This document shows positions 24,452-34,092 of a stretch of DNA of 36,716 nt, piece after piece. The DNA comes from Clostridia bacterium. Its GTDB lineage: Bacteria > Bacillota > Clostridia > UBA1212. Within the stretch, counting starts at the first letter, position 1; every line of letters begins with the position of its first letter. The stretch covers positions 1 through 36,716 of the forward strand of contig JAGCZO010000177.1 of NCBI GenBank assembly GCA_017959965.1. The letters run 5' to 3'. The position numbers and the translations under genes are program-made. The notes beneath the pieces are model-generated. The model was given only the letters and a program-made list of their open reading frames with translations, was not told the DNA's origin and made no database searches.

Positions 24452-25750
24452 ATGCCTGTAGTTTTAAGTATATTGATAATGATCCTGATGCTCAGCGTGC
24501 TGACGATAGTGCACGAGTGGGGTCATTTTATTTGCGCCCGCATCTTTAAGGTAAAGGTAGTTGAATTCTCGATCTTCATGGGCCCGAAGCTGTTCCAGAA
24601 GACCAGCAAAAAGACCGGCACAAAGTTCACTCTGAGAGCGATACCCCTTGGCGGCTACTGCGCCTTTGAGGACGACCAGGGCGACGCCAATGCGCCGGAT
24701 TCCCTTTACGCCCAGAAGTGGTACAAGAGGGCAATAATATTTGCCGGCGGCGTTACCATGAACTTCCTTCTTGCCTGGCTGATCACCACGTTTATTGTGG
24801 GCAGCGGGTATTTCACCACCACACGTCTTGAAAAGGTCAGCGAGGACTCCATTGCGTACTTCGTGGGGATCAGAGAGGGCGACTCACTGGTGAAGTTTGA
24901 CGATCTTATTACATCCACGGGGACCGACGTGACTCTCGCCGGATACGGTATCGAGGACCTGGACAAAAGTGACGAGGTCATGCATTCCCACTACGTCCTT
25001 ACCTACAGAAGAGACGGTTCGGACATCAAGTACGACATCTCGAAGATCATCAACTACAAAAAAGTGACGAAGGCCGTGGACGGCACCGAGACCGAAGGCC
25101 TTGAGATCGACGATTACTCATATACCGTCATAAGGACGGAGAACGGCAAATCCACGGAATACGTCTACACCGCCAAGATCAACTCCTTCAGCGAGGAAAG
25201 GGACAAAGCCTTCTGTACAGTCACAAAAACAGTTGACGGCGTGAAGGAATATGAGGGAGAGGAGGCCGTCACAGCGGAGAACTACTGCACTCTCGCCAAT
25301 TCCGATTTCCACGTTGTCAGCACCTGGAATCCCTTTGAACTCATCGGACATGCGTTCCTTGAGATGATCTCGATGATCAAATCGGTCTACGTTTCGCTGT
25401 GGTGGATCATCACCGGAAAGATCGGCCTTAACGGCCTTGCGGGCCCCATCGGCCTCACCAGTGTTGTTTCCGACGTTGTGGGCGCCGAAGCGGGCGTTTC
25501 CCTGAAGATAATCACACTGGTCAATATGGCCGCTCTCATCAGTGCAAACCTTGGCGTTGTGAATGCTCTTCCGATACCGGGTCTTGACGGCAGTCACCTG
25601 CTGCTCATTCTTATTGAAGTCATCACCGGCGGCAAGAAACTGCCTCCTAAGACCCAGGCCATAATATCCTACGTCGGACTCGGCCTCATGATTCTTCTGG
25701 CTGTTTTTGTTGCCGGAAACGACATATACAAGCTTATAGCGGGAGGATAA
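24452..25750 (+). CDS. rseP: RIP metalloprotease RseP (site-2 protease family)
   Basis: A 432-residue intramembrane zinc protease that cleaves membrane-bound anti-sigma factors and cleared signal peptides. HEWGHF in the first helix is the zinc HExxH motif, and [12 protein letters not shown] near the C-terminus carries the second ligand. A PDZ-like region with a long, family-atypical charged insert (about residues 190-290) lies between. The ATG at 24452 was chosen because GGAGG is 4 nt upstream and the longer frame would overlap dxr. The position between dxr and ispG is conserved in Clostridia. Confidence 0.94.
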   Translation: MPVVLSILIMILMLSVLTIVHEWGHFICARIFKVKVVEFSIFMGPKLFQKTSKKTGTKFTLRAIPLGGYCAFEDDQGDANAPDSLYAQKWYKRAIIFAGGVTMNFLLAWLITTFIVGSGYFTTTRLEKVSEDSIAYFVGIREGDSLVKFDDLITSTGTDVTLAGYGIEDLDKSDEVMHSHYVLTYRRDGSDIKYDISKIINYKKVTKAVDGTETEGLEIDDYSYTVIRTENGKSTEYVYTAKINSFSEERDKAFCTVTKTVDGVKEYEGEEAVTAENYCTLANSDFHVVSTWNPFELIGHAFLEMISMIKSVYVSLWWIITGKIGLNGLAGPIGLTSVVSDVVGAEAGVSLKIITLVNMAALISANLGVVNALPIPGLDGSHLLLILIEVITGGKKLPPKTQAIISYVGLGLMILLAVFVAGNDIYKLIAGG

Positions 25751-25754
25751 CGCC

Positions 25755-26834
25755 TTGTTCAGAAGGACCGAAACGAGACCTGTCAGCTGCGGCGGATTGA
25801 CGATAGGCGGAGGCGCGCCTGTAAGTATTCAGTCCATGACAAATACGGATACAAGGGACGCGGGCGTCACCGTGCGTCAGATCCTGGAGCTTGAAAAGGC
25901 CGGATGCGACATCGTACGCGTGGCGGTGCCTGATATTGCCGCGGCCGAAGCGGTGCGGGAGATCAAAAAAAAGATCGGAATACCCCTTGTATGCGACATC
26001 CATTTTGACTACAGGCTTGCTCTTGCCTGCGTGGATAACGGCGCTGACAAGATCAGAATCAATCCCGGGAACATCGGCTCCCCGGAAAAAACAAGGGCGG
26101 TCACGGAAAAATGCAAGGCGGCAGGCGTTCCCATTAGGATCGGCGTCAACAGCGGCTCTGTGGAAAAAAGACTCCTTGAAAAATACGGCGGCCCCACGCC
26201 TCAGGCACTTTTCGAGAGCGCCGCGGGACACATAAAACTTCTTGAAGACGAGGACTTTCACGACATCGTGGTCTCCATCAAGGCCTCGGACGTTAACACC
26301 TCACTTGAGGCCTACAGGCTTACGGCGGAGAATTATAATTACCCTCTGCACGTGGGAATCACTGAGGCGGGGACCGTAAGAAGCGGGACCGTAAAATCCT
26401 GTGTAGGGCTTGGCGCCATTCTTTCACTTGGCATCGGAGATACGATAAGAGTTTCCCTAACGGGAGACCCTGTTGAGGAAGTTAGGGTCGCGAAGGAAGC
26501 GCTCCGGGCTCTCGGCCTCAGAAGATCAAAGCTTGTTGATTTTACCTCCTGCCCCACCTGCGGAAGGACCGAGGTGGACCTGATCCGTATCGCGGAGACC
26601 GTGGAAAAAGGTCTGGAAGCAATGGAAGCTGAAGGTGTCTTCAAAACACCCGTAAGGGTCGCGGTCATGGGATGCGCCGTTAACGGTCCCGGAGAGGCGA
26701 GAGAGGCAGACGTCGGCATTGCCGGGGGGAAAGGCTTTTTCCTTCTCTTTGAGAACGGCGAGATCATCGGCAAAATAGACGAAAACGGAGCCGCAGAGAA
26801 ATTCCTTGGCTACGTTAAGAATAAATTTTCTTGA
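25755..26834 (+). CDS. ispG: (E)-4-hydroxy-3-methylbut-2-enyl-diphosphate synthase
   Basis: A 359-residue Fe-S enzyme of the MEP pathway that converts MEcPP to HMBPP. The N-terminal [13 protein letters not shown], then VRVAVPD and [10 protein letters not shown] segments form the TIM barrel. The cluster ligands are in [12 protein letters not shown] and [10 protein letters not shown]. Length fits the bacterial short form. The start is TTG at 25755, with GGGAGG (25740-25745) about 9 nt upstream and 4 bp after rseP. An Mrp-type cluster carrier follows and could supply Fe-S clusters, which is inference. Confidence 0.95.
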   Translation: MFRRTETRPVSCGGLTIGGGAPVSIQSMTNTDTRDAGVTVRQILELEKAGCDIVRVAVPDIAAAEAVREIKKKIGIPLVCDIHFDYRLALACVDNGADKIRINPGNIGSPEKTRAVTEKCKAAGVPIRIGVNSGSVEKRLLEKYGGPTPQALFESAAGHIKLLEDEDFHDIVVSIKASDVNTSLEAYRLTAENYNYPLHVGITEAGTVRSGTVKSCVGLGAILSLGIGDTIRVSLTGDPVEEVRVAKEALRALGLRRSKLVDFTSCPTCGRTEVDLIRIAETVEKGLEAMEAEGVFKTPVRVAVMGCAVNGPGEAREADVGIAGGKGFFLLFENGEIIGKIDENGAAEKFLGYVKNKFS

Positions 26835-26849
26835 AAACGGAGTACTGAA

Positions 26850-27683
26850 ATGAGCGAATCCTGCAATCATGACTGTGAAAACTGCGCGTCCAAATGCGGC
26901 GAGGCTGAAGATAAAAACAGCTTTCTCGCGCCCATGAACGCGCTGAGTGAGATCAAAAAGGTTATCGGCGTTGTAAGCGGAAAGGGCGGCGTTGGCAAGT
27001 CCCTTGTCACCTCAATGCTTGCCGTTGAAATGAGACGGAGAGGCTACAGCGTTGGCATTCTTGACGCCGACATAACGGGGCCCTCTATTCCGAAGCTTTT
27101 CGGGATCACCGGCAACGCCACTTCCGACAATATGGGCATCTACCCTGCGCTGTCAAGAACCGGTATAGAGGTCATGTCCGTGAACCTGCTTCTTGAGAAT
27201 GAAGGCGACCCGGTCATTTGGCGCGGACCGATAATCGCCGGGGCTGTGAAGCAGTTCTGGACAGACGTCATATGGGAGGACGTTGACTATTTATTTGTGG
27301 ATATGCCTCCCGGAACAGGCGACGTGCCCCTGACCGTATTCCAGTCCCTGCCCGTTGACGGTATCGTGGTGGTAACGTCACCTCAGGAGCTGGTCTCCAT
27401 GATCGTCGGAAAGGCCGTCAAAATGGCTGATATGATGAACATCCCTGTGCTTGGAATAGTCGAGAATATGTCCTACTACGTTTGCCCGGACTGCGGCGCG
27501 AAGCACTCGATATTCGGTGAAAGCAACGTTGACAAGACCGCCGAGAAGGTCGGCATCGCCACTGTGGCAAAGCTTCCTCTTGACCCGAAGCTGTCCGCTG
27601 CCTGCGACAAAGGAATGATAGAGCTGTTTGAGTGCGAGGAGATCAAGATCATTAATGATGCGCTGACGCGCGATGAGAAATGA
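26850..27683 (+). CDS. mrp: Mrp/NBP35-family ATP-binding Fe-S carrier
   Basis: A 277-residue P-loop ATPase of the Mrp/ApbC group that carries Fe-S clusters to apoproteins. The N-terminus has a cysteine group CNHDCENCASKC, then the deviant Walker A GKGGVGKS, DADITGPSIPKLFG, FVDMPPGTGDVPL, and the cluster-binding pair in YYVCPDCGAKHS. GGAG precedes the ATG, 15 bp after ispG. The last codons, encoding NDALTRDEK and the stop, lie inside the first unit of the downstream hairpin array (from 27660), so the natural C-terminus has been replaced or extended by repeat sequence. Core function should be unaffected. Confidence 0.94.
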   Translation: MSESCNHDCENCASKCGEAEDKNSFLAPMNALSEIKKVIGVVSGKGGVGKSLVTSMLAVEMRRRGYSVGILDADITGPSIPKLFGITGNATSDNMGIYPALSRTGIEVMSVNLLLENEGDPVIWRGPIIAGAVKQFWTDVIWEDVDYLFVDMPPGTGDVPLTVFQSLPVDGIVVVTSPQELVSMIVGKAVKMADMMNIPVLGIVENMSYYVCPDCGAKHSIFGESNVDKTAEKVGIATVAKLPLDPKLSAACDKGMIELFECEEIKIINDALTRDEK

Positions 27684-27761
27684 TGCGCCTGCGGCGCAGT
27701 GAAAAATTTGGCGCTGATGGGCGATGAGAAATGATGCGCCTGCGGCGCAGTGAAAAATTTG
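27660..27761. repeat. Tandem pair of 51-bp unit A
   Basis: Two copies differ at only a few positions, all in the first hairpin (GCGCTGACGCGC against GCGCTGATGGGC). A third copy at 27868-27918 has GCGCTGATGCGC. Each contains the hairpin TGCGCC-TGC-GGCGCA. The first copy overlaps the mrp stop at 27681-27683. Confidence 0.95.
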
Positions 27762-27918
27762 GCGCTGACGCGCAATACTAAATGATGCGCTGACGCGCAA
27801 TATAATTGCGAAGCATCACTGCACGAAGTGCATCACTGTTCACTATTGCGGCGCAATGTTAAAATAAGCGCTGATGCGCGATGAGAAATGATGCGCCTGC
27901 GGCGCAGTGAAAAATTTG

Positions 27919-28037
27919 GCGCTGACGCGCAATGCAAAAAATAAGCGCTGACGCGCAATGAAAAATTCGGCGCTGACGCGCAATACTAAATGATACGCTG
28001 ACGCGCAATACTAAATGATGCGCTGACGCGCAATGAA
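27919..28037. repeat. Five tandem 25-bp unit C copies
   Basis: Starts at 27919, 27945, 27970, 27995 and 28020 give a period of 25-26 bp. Each begins GCGCTGACGCGC (ACGC in the fourth copy) and continues with AAT and an A-rich linker, either AATACTAAATGAT or AATGAAAAATTCG or close forms. Confidence 0.93.
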
Positions 28038-28121
28038 ATTGCAAAGCATTACTGCACGAAGTGCATCACCGTTTACTTTGATATTGCGAAGCATAACTGC
28101 ACGAAGTGCATCATTATTCAC
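28038..28121. repeat. Two copies of 39-bp unit B
   Basis: Copies at 28038-28076 and 28083-28121 match a third at 27805-27843 in about 33 of 39 positions. Each reads ATTGC(G/A)AAGCAT, then a perfect TGCAC-GAA-GTGCA hairpin, then TCA and a T-rich end in (C/T)AC. The last copy ends 12 bp before the dapF ATG. Confidence 0.93.
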
Positions 28122-28133
28122 TTGTATAATATT

Positions 28134-28985
28134 ATGAAATTCACCAAAATGCACGGCATCGGAAACGATTACATATACGTTTTCACTGAGGAAGAAAAGG
28201 TCAGTGATCCGGAGCATACCGCGATAAAGGTCAGCGACAGACACAAGGGTATCGGCTCCGACGGTCTTATCCTTATCGGAAAAGACTCTGACGGCTTTTT
28301 CACCATGGATATTTACAACGCCGACGGCTCCAGGGGAAAAATGTGCGGCAACGGCATCCGCTGCGTAGGAAAGTACCTCTACGACAGAGGCCTCACCGGC
28401 GGAAACATGGAGGTCGATATAAAGACCCTGTCCGGCATCAAGCATCTTAAGCTTATATGCGAAGGCGGAAAATGCGCTGCGGCAACTGTTGATATGGGAA
28501 GACCGGTATTTGATCTTGAGCAGATCCCCGCTGATCCGTTTTTCCTCAAGGACGGACAGCTGACTGCGGGTTGCGACGTGTTCGACGTATTCACCGTTTC
28601 AATGGGTAATCCTCACTGCGTCATTTTTGCCGACAGGGAGCCTGTCAGCCTTGCGACCCTTGACCGCCTTGATATCGGCATGATCGGACCTCTTTTTGAA
28701 AAACACAGCGCTTTTCCGGAGGGTGTAAATACCGAATTCGTGATAGTTGAGGATAACCATACTATTTCCATGAGGGTTTGGGAAAGAGGCTCCGGGGAGA
28801 CCCTGGCCTGCGGAACAGGCGCCTGCGCCGCTGCTGTTGCATCGATAAAAACGGGACGCACCGAGGCCGGAAACGTTAAGGTAAAACTTCTCGGCGGCGA
28901 TCTGGATATATTTTGGGACGGAGGAAACGTCCTGATGACCGGCCCCTGCGCCACGGTATGCGAGGGCGTATATTTTGCCGATTGA
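28134..28985 (+). CDS. dapF: Diaminopimelate epimerase
   Basis: A 283-residue PLP-independent racemase that turns LL-DAP into meso-DAP for lysine and peptidoglycan synthesis. The two catalytic cysteines lie in NADGSRGKMCGNGIRCVGKY and ETLACGTGACAAAV; MHGIGNDY at the N-terminus is the family start. The ATG at 28134 has no Shine-Dalgarno: it follows the hairpin array, with a TATAAT at 28125-28130 only 3 nt upstream. An in-frame TTG at 28122 is also possible but extends past the family start. How ribosomes find this start is unclear. Confidence 0.94.
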   Translation: MKFTKMHGIGNDYIYVFTEEEKVSDPEHTAIKVSDRHKGIGSDGLILIGKDSDGFFTMDIYNADGSRGKMCGNGIRCVGKYLYDRGLTGGNMEVDIKTLSGIKHLKLICEGGKCAAATVDMGRPVFDLEQIPADPFFLKDGQLTAGCDVFDVFTVSMGNPHCVIFADREPVSLATLDRLDIGMIGPLFEKHSAFPEGVNTEFVIVEDNHTISMRVWERGSGETLACGTGACAAAVASIKTGRTEAGNVKVKLLGGDLDIFWDGGNVLMTGPCATVCEGVYFAD

Positions 28986-28994
28986 TCGTTGCTT

Positions 28995-31058
28995 ATGTCT
29001 GATTTCAAGCTCAAATCTTCTTTTACACCTACCGGCGACCAGCCTCAGGCAATCGAGTCGCTCCTTGAGGGCATACGGGCCGGAGAAAAGGCTCAGGTCC
29101 TCCTTGGCGTCACGGGATCGGGCAAGACCTTTACAATGGCCAACGTCATTGCCAAAGCAGGCAGGCCCGCTCTTGTTATTGCCCACAATAAGACGTTGGC
29201 GGCTCAGCTGTGCTCGGAGTTCAGGGAGTTTTTCCCGGAAAACTGCGTGGAATATTTCGTTTCCTACTATGATTACTACCAGCCTGAGGCTTATATCGCG
29301 GCCTCTGACACCTATATCGAGAAGGATGCCCAGATAAACGATGAGATCGACAGGCTGAGACACTCCGCCACCGCGGCTCTTTTCGAAAGGCGCGACGTAA
29401 TTATCGTTGCCAGCGTATCGTGCATTTACGGCCTTGGCGATCCCGAGGATTACATAGACCTTATGCTTTCTCTGAGACCGGGGATGGTGAAGGACCGGGA
29501 CGAAGTTATTGCCAAGCTGGTGGACATGCGCTACGAGCGCAACAATATCGACCTCCAGAGAAACAGATTCAGGGTCAAGGGCGACGTGATCGAGATAATA
29601 CCTTCGGATATGTCCACCCACCTTATAAGAATCGAGTTTTTCGGTGACGAGGTGGACAGGATCACCGAGATCGACGTTGTAACGGGAGAGATCATCGGCT
29701 CCAGATCCCACGTTGCGATCTTCCCCGCCTCCCATTACGCTACTAAAAACGAAAAGCTCCTTAGGGCCACGGACACGATCCTGGAGGAGATGGAGGAGCG
29801 GGTCAATTATTTCAACAGCGTGGGCAAGCCCCTTGAGGCTGAAAGAATAGAGCAAAGGACCAGGTATGACGTGGAGATGCTGAGGGAGACCGGCTTCTGC
29901 CAGGGCATTGAGAACTACTCAAGGCACATCAGCGGAAGGGCCCCGGGAGTGCCGCCAAAGACTCTCATCGACTATTTTCCCAAGGATTTTCTCCTTTTTA
30001 TAGACGAATCTCACGCCACAGTCCCCCAGATAAGGGCAATGTTCAACGGCGACAAAGCCAGGAAGACCTCACTCATCGACTACGGATTCAGACTCCCCTC
30101 CGCTTTTGACAACAGGCCGCTCAATTTTACCGAGTTCAACTCAAAGATCGGCCAGACCGTCTACGTCAGTGCGACCCCCGCGGAGTATGAAAGAAAGCTT
30201 GCTTCGAGAGTCGTTGAGCAGGTGATCAGGCCCACGGGACTTCTTGATCCGGAGATCATCGTGAGACCGGTCGAGAACCAGGTGGACGACCTTATGGGCG
30301 AGATAAGGACCAGGGCAAGCCTCAACGAAAGAGTCCTTGTCACCACACTTACCAAGAAAATGGCGGAGAGCCTTACGGAATACTTCGCAAAGCTTGGGAT
30401 CAGAGTCAGATATCTTCACTCGGACGTTCAAACCACGGAGAGAATGGAGATAATAAGAGACCTGCGCATGGGCAAGTTCGACGTCCTTGTGGGCATCAAC
30501 CTGCTGAGAGAAGGTCTTGATATTCCCGAGGTATCCCTTGTTGCCATCCTTGACGCGGATAAGGAAGGCTTCCTGAGAAGCGACACGTCTCTTATACAGA
30601 CCGTTGGCAGGGCGGCGAGGAACGCCTCCGGAACAGTTATAATGTACGCGGACAGCATCACCGAATCCATGCGGTACGCAATTGACGAGACCAACAGAAG
30701 AAGAAAGCTTCAGAAGGCATACAACGACGCCAACGGCATTACACCCCAGACCATCCGGAAAAATATCGCAAAGATCATCGAGTCCGCCTCCTCCGACGAG
30801 CCCGGGGAAGAAAAGAGACTCCCCAGGGGAAGCAGGGGAATGCCCTCCGGCAGAAGACAGGACACCGTCAAGACATTGGCGGACGTTTACGCCAACGCCG
30901 CCAAGCTGCTTCCGGCCATCAACGATTCGATGCCTCCGGAGGTGTGCGCCGATATGCTGAGGGACGTGATGCTCTCATACGCGGCAGAAATGGAATTCGA
31001 GCTTGCCGCGAAGGCAAGAGACTGTCTCAAAGAATTTAAGAAAGCCGCCGGGCTTTAA
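28995..31058 (+). CDS. uvrB: Excinuclease ABC subunit B
   Basis: A 687-residue UvrB, the damage-verifying helicase-like subunit of nucleotide excision repair. It has [11 protein letters not shown], Walker A GVTGSGKT, the beta-hairpin stretch [14 protein letters not shown], the DEAD-like [14 protein letters not shown], the motif [24 protein letters not shown], and a C-terminal UVR motif (about residues 645-685). The ATG at 28995 matches the family start; an upstream TTG at 28989 is less likely. No clear Shine-Dalgarno is seen; it starts 9 bp after dapF and may be coupled to it. uvrA follows after 20 bp. Confidence 0.97.
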   Translation: MSDFKLKSSFTPTGDQPQAIESLLEGIRAGEKAQVLLGVTGSGKTFTMANVIAKAGRPALVIAHNKTLAAQLCSEFREFFPENCVEYFVSYYDYYQPEAYIAASDTYIEKDAQINDEIDRLRHSATAALFERRDVIIVASVSCIYGLGDPEDYIDLMLSLRPGMVKDRDEVIAKLVDMRYERNNIDLQRNRFRVKGDVIEIIPSDMSTHLIRIEFFGDEVDRITEIDVVTGEIIGSRSHVAIFPASHYATKNEKLLRATDTILEEMEERVNYFNSVGKPLEAERIEQRTRYDVEMLRETGFCQGIENYSRHISGRAPGVPPKTLIDYFPKDFLLFIDESHATVPQIRAMFNGDKARKTSLIDYGFRLPSAFDNRPLNFTEFNSKIGQTVYVSATPAEYERKLASRVVEQVIRPTGLLDPEIIVRPVENQVDDLMGEIRTRASLNERVLVTTLTKKMAESLTEYFAKLGIRVRYLHSDVQTTERMEIIRDLRMGKFDVLVGINLLREGLDIPEVSLVAILDADKEGFLRSDTSLIQTVGRAARNASGTVIMYADSITESMRYAIDETNRRRKLQKAYNDANGITPQTIRKNIAKIIESASSDEPGEEKRLPRGSRGMPSGRRQDTVKTLADVYANAAKLLPAINDSMPPEVCADMLRDVMLSYAAEMEFELAAKARDCLKEFKKAAGL

Positions 31059-31078
31059 ACGGTACGGAAAACTAAGTT

Positions 31079-33907
31079 ATGCAGGAAGAAATCGTAATCA
31101 GAGGCGCCCGTGAAAACAACCTCAAGAATATTGACGTCAGGATCCCGAGAGACAAGCTTGTGGTGTTTACAGGCGTCAGCGGCAGCGGAAAAAGCTCTCT
31201 TGCTTTTGACACCATCTACGCGGAAGGTCAAAGGAGATATATAGAGAGTTTGTCTTCATATGCCCGTATGTTTCTTGGACAGATGGAACGGCCGGATATA
31301 GACAGTATAGACGGCCTTTCCCCGGCCATTGCCATTGACCAGAAGACCACTTCTAAAAACCCCAGATCCACTGTCGGCACGGTCACTGAGATATATGACT
31401 ATCTCAGGCTCCTTTACGCGAGATGCGGAGACGCTCATTGCCCCGTTTGCGGAAAAAAGATCACCGCCCAGACTGTTGACCAGATGGTGGATACGGTCAT
31501 GAGGTTCCCCGAGGGGACAAAGCTCATGATCGCGGCCCCTGTGGTTCGGGGTAGAAAGGGCGAATACAGAGCACAGTTCGAGGGCTTCAGAAAGAGCGGC
31601 TTTGCCAGGGTCACTGTGGACGGGATTCTTTACGATCTCAGCGAGGAGATCAAGCTGGACAAAAACAAAAAGCACGACATCGACGTGATCGTCGACAGAA
31701 TCGTGGTCAAAAAAGGAGCCGAGAGACGGATCGCGGATTCCGTGGAAGTTTCCACAGGCCTTGCCAAAGGGCTTCTCAAGCTGGTGCCCCAGGAGGGAGA
31801 GCCGGTAATCCTTAACACAGACTATGCCTGCCCTGACTGCGGCGTCAGCATACCCGAGGCAACTCCAAGGCTCTTCTCCTTCAACAATCCCTTCGGAGCC
31901 TGCCCCGCCTGCACCGGCCTTGGATCTATAACCGAGTTCAGTGAGGATCTTGTGGTGCCCGACTGGTCCCTTTCGCTCGAAGAGGGCGCCATAAAGCCAA
32001 TGGGCTTCAGCTGCTCCGACTCGTATTTCGCTTCCAAGATGGAAGGCATCGGCGACATGTACGGCTTCACTCTCAGGACACCCTGGAAGGATATTCCGGA
32101 GGCCGCGAGACGCCTGATCATGGACGGCACCGACGGTCAGAAGGTTACCTTTAAATACGAGGGCGTTACCTACAGACACGCCTTCTGGGGAGTTATGCCT
32201 TCATTGAAGAAGCGCTACGACGAGACCAAAAGCGAAATGATGCGCACCCATTACGAATCCTTCATGAAGTCAAGGCCCTGCGACGTGTGCGGCGGCAAAA
32301 GGCTGAAAAACGAAAGTCTTGCCTTCAAGATCGGTGGAATCGACATTGCCGAGCTTTGCGACAAATCCGTGGAAAAGGCGGTGTCGTTCTTTGACGGCGT
32401 GGTTTTTGACGGGATCAAAGAGCCCATCGCGGCTCCCATTATGAAGGAAATAAGGGCAAGGCTCGGGTTCCTTAAAGCGGTGGGACTTGACTATATCACT
32501 CTTTCAAGGACCAGCGGCACACTATCCGGCGGAGAATCCCAGAGAATAAGGCTTGCGACTCAGATCGGTTCCGGACTTACCGGGGTCATTTATATTCTTG
32601 ACGAGCCTTCCATAGGCCTTCACCAGCGGGACAACGGAAAGCTTATCGGAACTCTCAAAAAGCTCAGGGACCTTGGCAATACGCTCATCGTTGTTGAACA
32701 CGACGAGGAGACCATGCGGGAGTCAGACTATATCGTTGATATCGGTCCGGGCGCTGGCTCCTTTGGCGGTAAGATCGTTTTTTCCGGAACTCCGGAGGAG
32801 ATACTTAAGTGCGAAGAGTCTCTTACAGGTCAGTATTTGTCCGGCAAACTTTCGATCCCTGTTCCCGGTAAAAGAAGGACGTGCTCCGGAGCATACCTTA
32901 AAGTCAAGGGCGCCAGACAGAATAATCTCAAAAACATTGACGTTGACATTCCTCTGGGACTTTTCACATGCGTGACGGGCGTTAGCGGCAGCGGCAAAAG
33001 CTCTCTTGTCAATATGATCATCGCGGACTCACTTCAGAGCGAGCTTAACGGCGCGAGACCTAAAACCAGGGAATACGACTCGATGGAGGGCCTTGAGAAC
33101 CTGAACAAGGCTGTGGTCATCGACCAGTCGCCAATCGGAAAAACACCGAGATCCAACCCTGCGACCTATACCGGCGCCTTCGATCTTATAAGAGAACTGT
33201 TTGCTATGACTCCAGAGAGCAGGGCGAAGGGCTACAAGAACGGCAGGTTCAGCTTTAACGTTAAGGGCGGACGCTGCGAGGCCTGCTCCGGCGACGGAAT
33301 ACTGAAGATACCCATGCATTTCCTGCCAGACATTTCGGTGCCCTGCGAGGTCTGCGGCGGCGCCAGGTACAACAGGGAGACATTGGCGGTACATTACAAG
33401 GGCAAGAACATTGCCGAGGTGCTTGACATGACCATCGAGGAGGCGGCTCTGTTCTTCGCGGATATCCCCAGGATCGCCGCCAAGATCAATACCATGAACG
33501 ACGTGGGACTGGGATACCTGAAACTGGGTCAGCCTTCAACCCTTCTTTCCGGAGGCGAGGCTCAAAGAGTCAAGATCGCGACAGAGCTGTCAAAACGGGC
33601 CACCGGAAGGACCTTCTACATTCTTGACGAACCTACGACGGGTCTGCACACGGACGACGTCAAACGCCTCATCGAAATACTTCAGAGACTTACCGACGGC
33701 GGCAATACGGTGCTTGTCATTGAACACAACCTGGACGTGATAAAATCCGCGGACTACGTGATCGATCTCGGTCCTGAGGGAGGCGACAGGGGTGGCACCG
33801 TCATCGCCGAAGGAACCCCTGAGGAGATCTCCGAATTCCCGGGCTCCTTCACCGGTGAATATCTGAAGAAGGTTTTGCCTAAAAACAAGGCTTTAAAAGA
33901 AACTTAA
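31079..33907 (+). CDS. uvrA: Excinuclease ABC subunit A
   Basis: A 942-residue tandem ABC ATPase that finds helix-distorting DNA damage and loads UvrB. Both Walker A loops ([10 protein letters not shown]) and both signature motifs ([12 protein letters not shown] and [12 protein letters not shown]) are intact, as are the zinc modules CPVCGK, CPDC...CPAC, and CEACSGDG...CEVCGG. Both D-E-P Walker B segments ([10 protein letters not shown] and [10 protein letters not shown]) are seen. Length is typical (about 940). The Shine-Dalgarno is weak, so translation may depend on uvrB. A dyad AACGGG/CCCGTT (33907-33942) at the stop overlaps a possible promoter for the next genes. Confidence 0.98.
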   Translation: MQEEIVIRGARENNLKNIDVRIPRDKLVVFTGVSGSGKSSLAFDTIYAEGQRRYIESLSSYARMFLGQMERPDIDSIDGLSPAIAIDQKTTSKNPRSTVGTVTEIYDYLRLLYARCGDAHCPVCGKKITAQTVDQMVDTVMRFPEGTKLMIAAPVVRGRKGEYRAQFEGFRKSGFARVTVDGILYDLSEEIKLDKNKKHDIDVIVDRIVVKKGAERRIADSVEVSTGLAKGLLKLVPQEGEPVILNTDYACPDCGVSIPEATPRLFSFNNPFGACPACTGLGSITEFSEDLVVPDWSLSLEEGAIKPMGFSCSDSYFASKMEGIGDMYGFTLRTPWKDIPEAARRLIMDGTDGQKVTFKYEGVTYRHAFWGVMPSLKKRYDETKSEMMRTHYESFMKSRPCDVCGGKRLKNESLAFKIGGIDIAELCDKSVEKAVSFFDGVVFDGIKEPIAAPIMKEIRARLGFLKAVGLDYITLSRTSGTLSGGESQRIRLATQIGSGLTGVIYILDEPSIGLHQRDNGKLIGTLKKLRDLGNTLIVVEHDEETMRESDYIVDIGPGAGSFGGKIVFSGTPEEILKCEESLTGQYLSGKLSIPVPGKRRTCSGAYLKVKGARQNNLKNIDVDIPLGLFTCVTGVSGSGKSSLVNMIIADSLQSELNGARPKTREYDSMEGLENLNKAVVIDQSPIGKTPRSNPATYTGAFDLIRELFAMTPESRAKGYKNGRFSFNVKGGRCEACSGDGILKIPMHFLPDISVPCEVCGGARYNRETLAVHYKGKNIAEVLDMTIEEAALFFADIPRIAAKINTMNDVGLGYLKLGQPSTLLSGGEAQRVKIATELSKRATGRTFYILDEPTTGLHTDDVKRLIEILQRLTDGGNTVLVIEHNLDVIKSADYVIDLGPEGGDRGGTVIAEGTPEEISEFPGSFTGEYLKKVLPKNKALKET

Positions 33908-33923
33908 ACGGGACCGGCTGCTC

Positions 33924-33952
33924 TTGACAATCGGGGCCCGTTGTGATAAGAA
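33924..33952 (+). promoter_or_regulatory. Possible promoter for the clpE-like gene
   Basis: A perfect TTGACA (33924-33929) is followed after 17 bp by a weak -10 (TAAGAA, 33947-33952). The -35 lies inside the loop of the dyad AACGGG/CCCGTT. No repeat matching the CtsR heat-shock operator consensus was seen. Confidence 0.4.
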
Positions 33953-34008
33953 TATTTCCTGAATTTCGGAGGACATTAAAGGAAAACTGCATTGGCGAGG
34001 AGCCTGAA

Positions 34009-34071
34009 ATGTGTTCCGGATACGTGAATTGCGATATAGTTTTTGATGAAAACAATGCCCGCATTTCCTGA
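34009..34071 (+). CDS. Candidate 20-residue small protein or leader peptide
   Basis: An ATG at 34009 with GAGGAG (33997-34002) 6 nt upstream opens a 20-codon frame, MCSGYVNCDIVFDENNARIS, ending in TGA 21 bp before the clpE-like gene. It has two cysteines. The good ribosome-binding site and position make a leader peptide possible, but a frame this short can arise by chance. Confidence 0.3.
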   Translation: MCSGYVNCDIVFDENNARIS

Positions 34072-34092
34072 AATAAACGGGAGGGTTAAGAT

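Larger units (their letters stand above)
27660..28121. repeat. Modular array of mini-hairpin repeats between mrp and dapF
   Basis: The entire mrp-dapF gap is filled by a repeat array built from three modules. Unit A (51 bp) occurs at 27660-27710, 27711-27761 and 27868-27918. Unit C (25-26 bp) occurs at 27762, 27787 (partial), 27919, 27945, 27970, 27995 and 28020 (partial). Unit B (39 bp) occurs at 27805-27843, 28038-28076 and 28083-28121. Each module holds one or two short stems with 3-4-nt loops: GCGC-TGAC-GCGC, TGCGCC-TGC-GGCGCA, TGCAC-GAA-GTGCA, and once ATTGC-GGC-GCAAT (27845-27857), joined by A/T-rich linkers of about 13 nt. Unit A is two hairpin modules in tandem, so the basic period is about 25 bp. 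No transposase is nearby. Confidence 0.95.

Noticed and set aside
27378-27800. Long minus-strand open frame with 17-residue protein repeats over the hairpin array
   Set aside because: The 51-bp unit is a multiple of three, so any stop-free frame stays open and creates repeated residues. It overlaps mrp antisense and has no ribosome-binding site; it is a shadow of the array.
27660-28121. CRISPR array
   Set aside because: There are no constant repeats separated by unique equal-length spacers; units are contiguous, of three lengths, and no cas genes are present.
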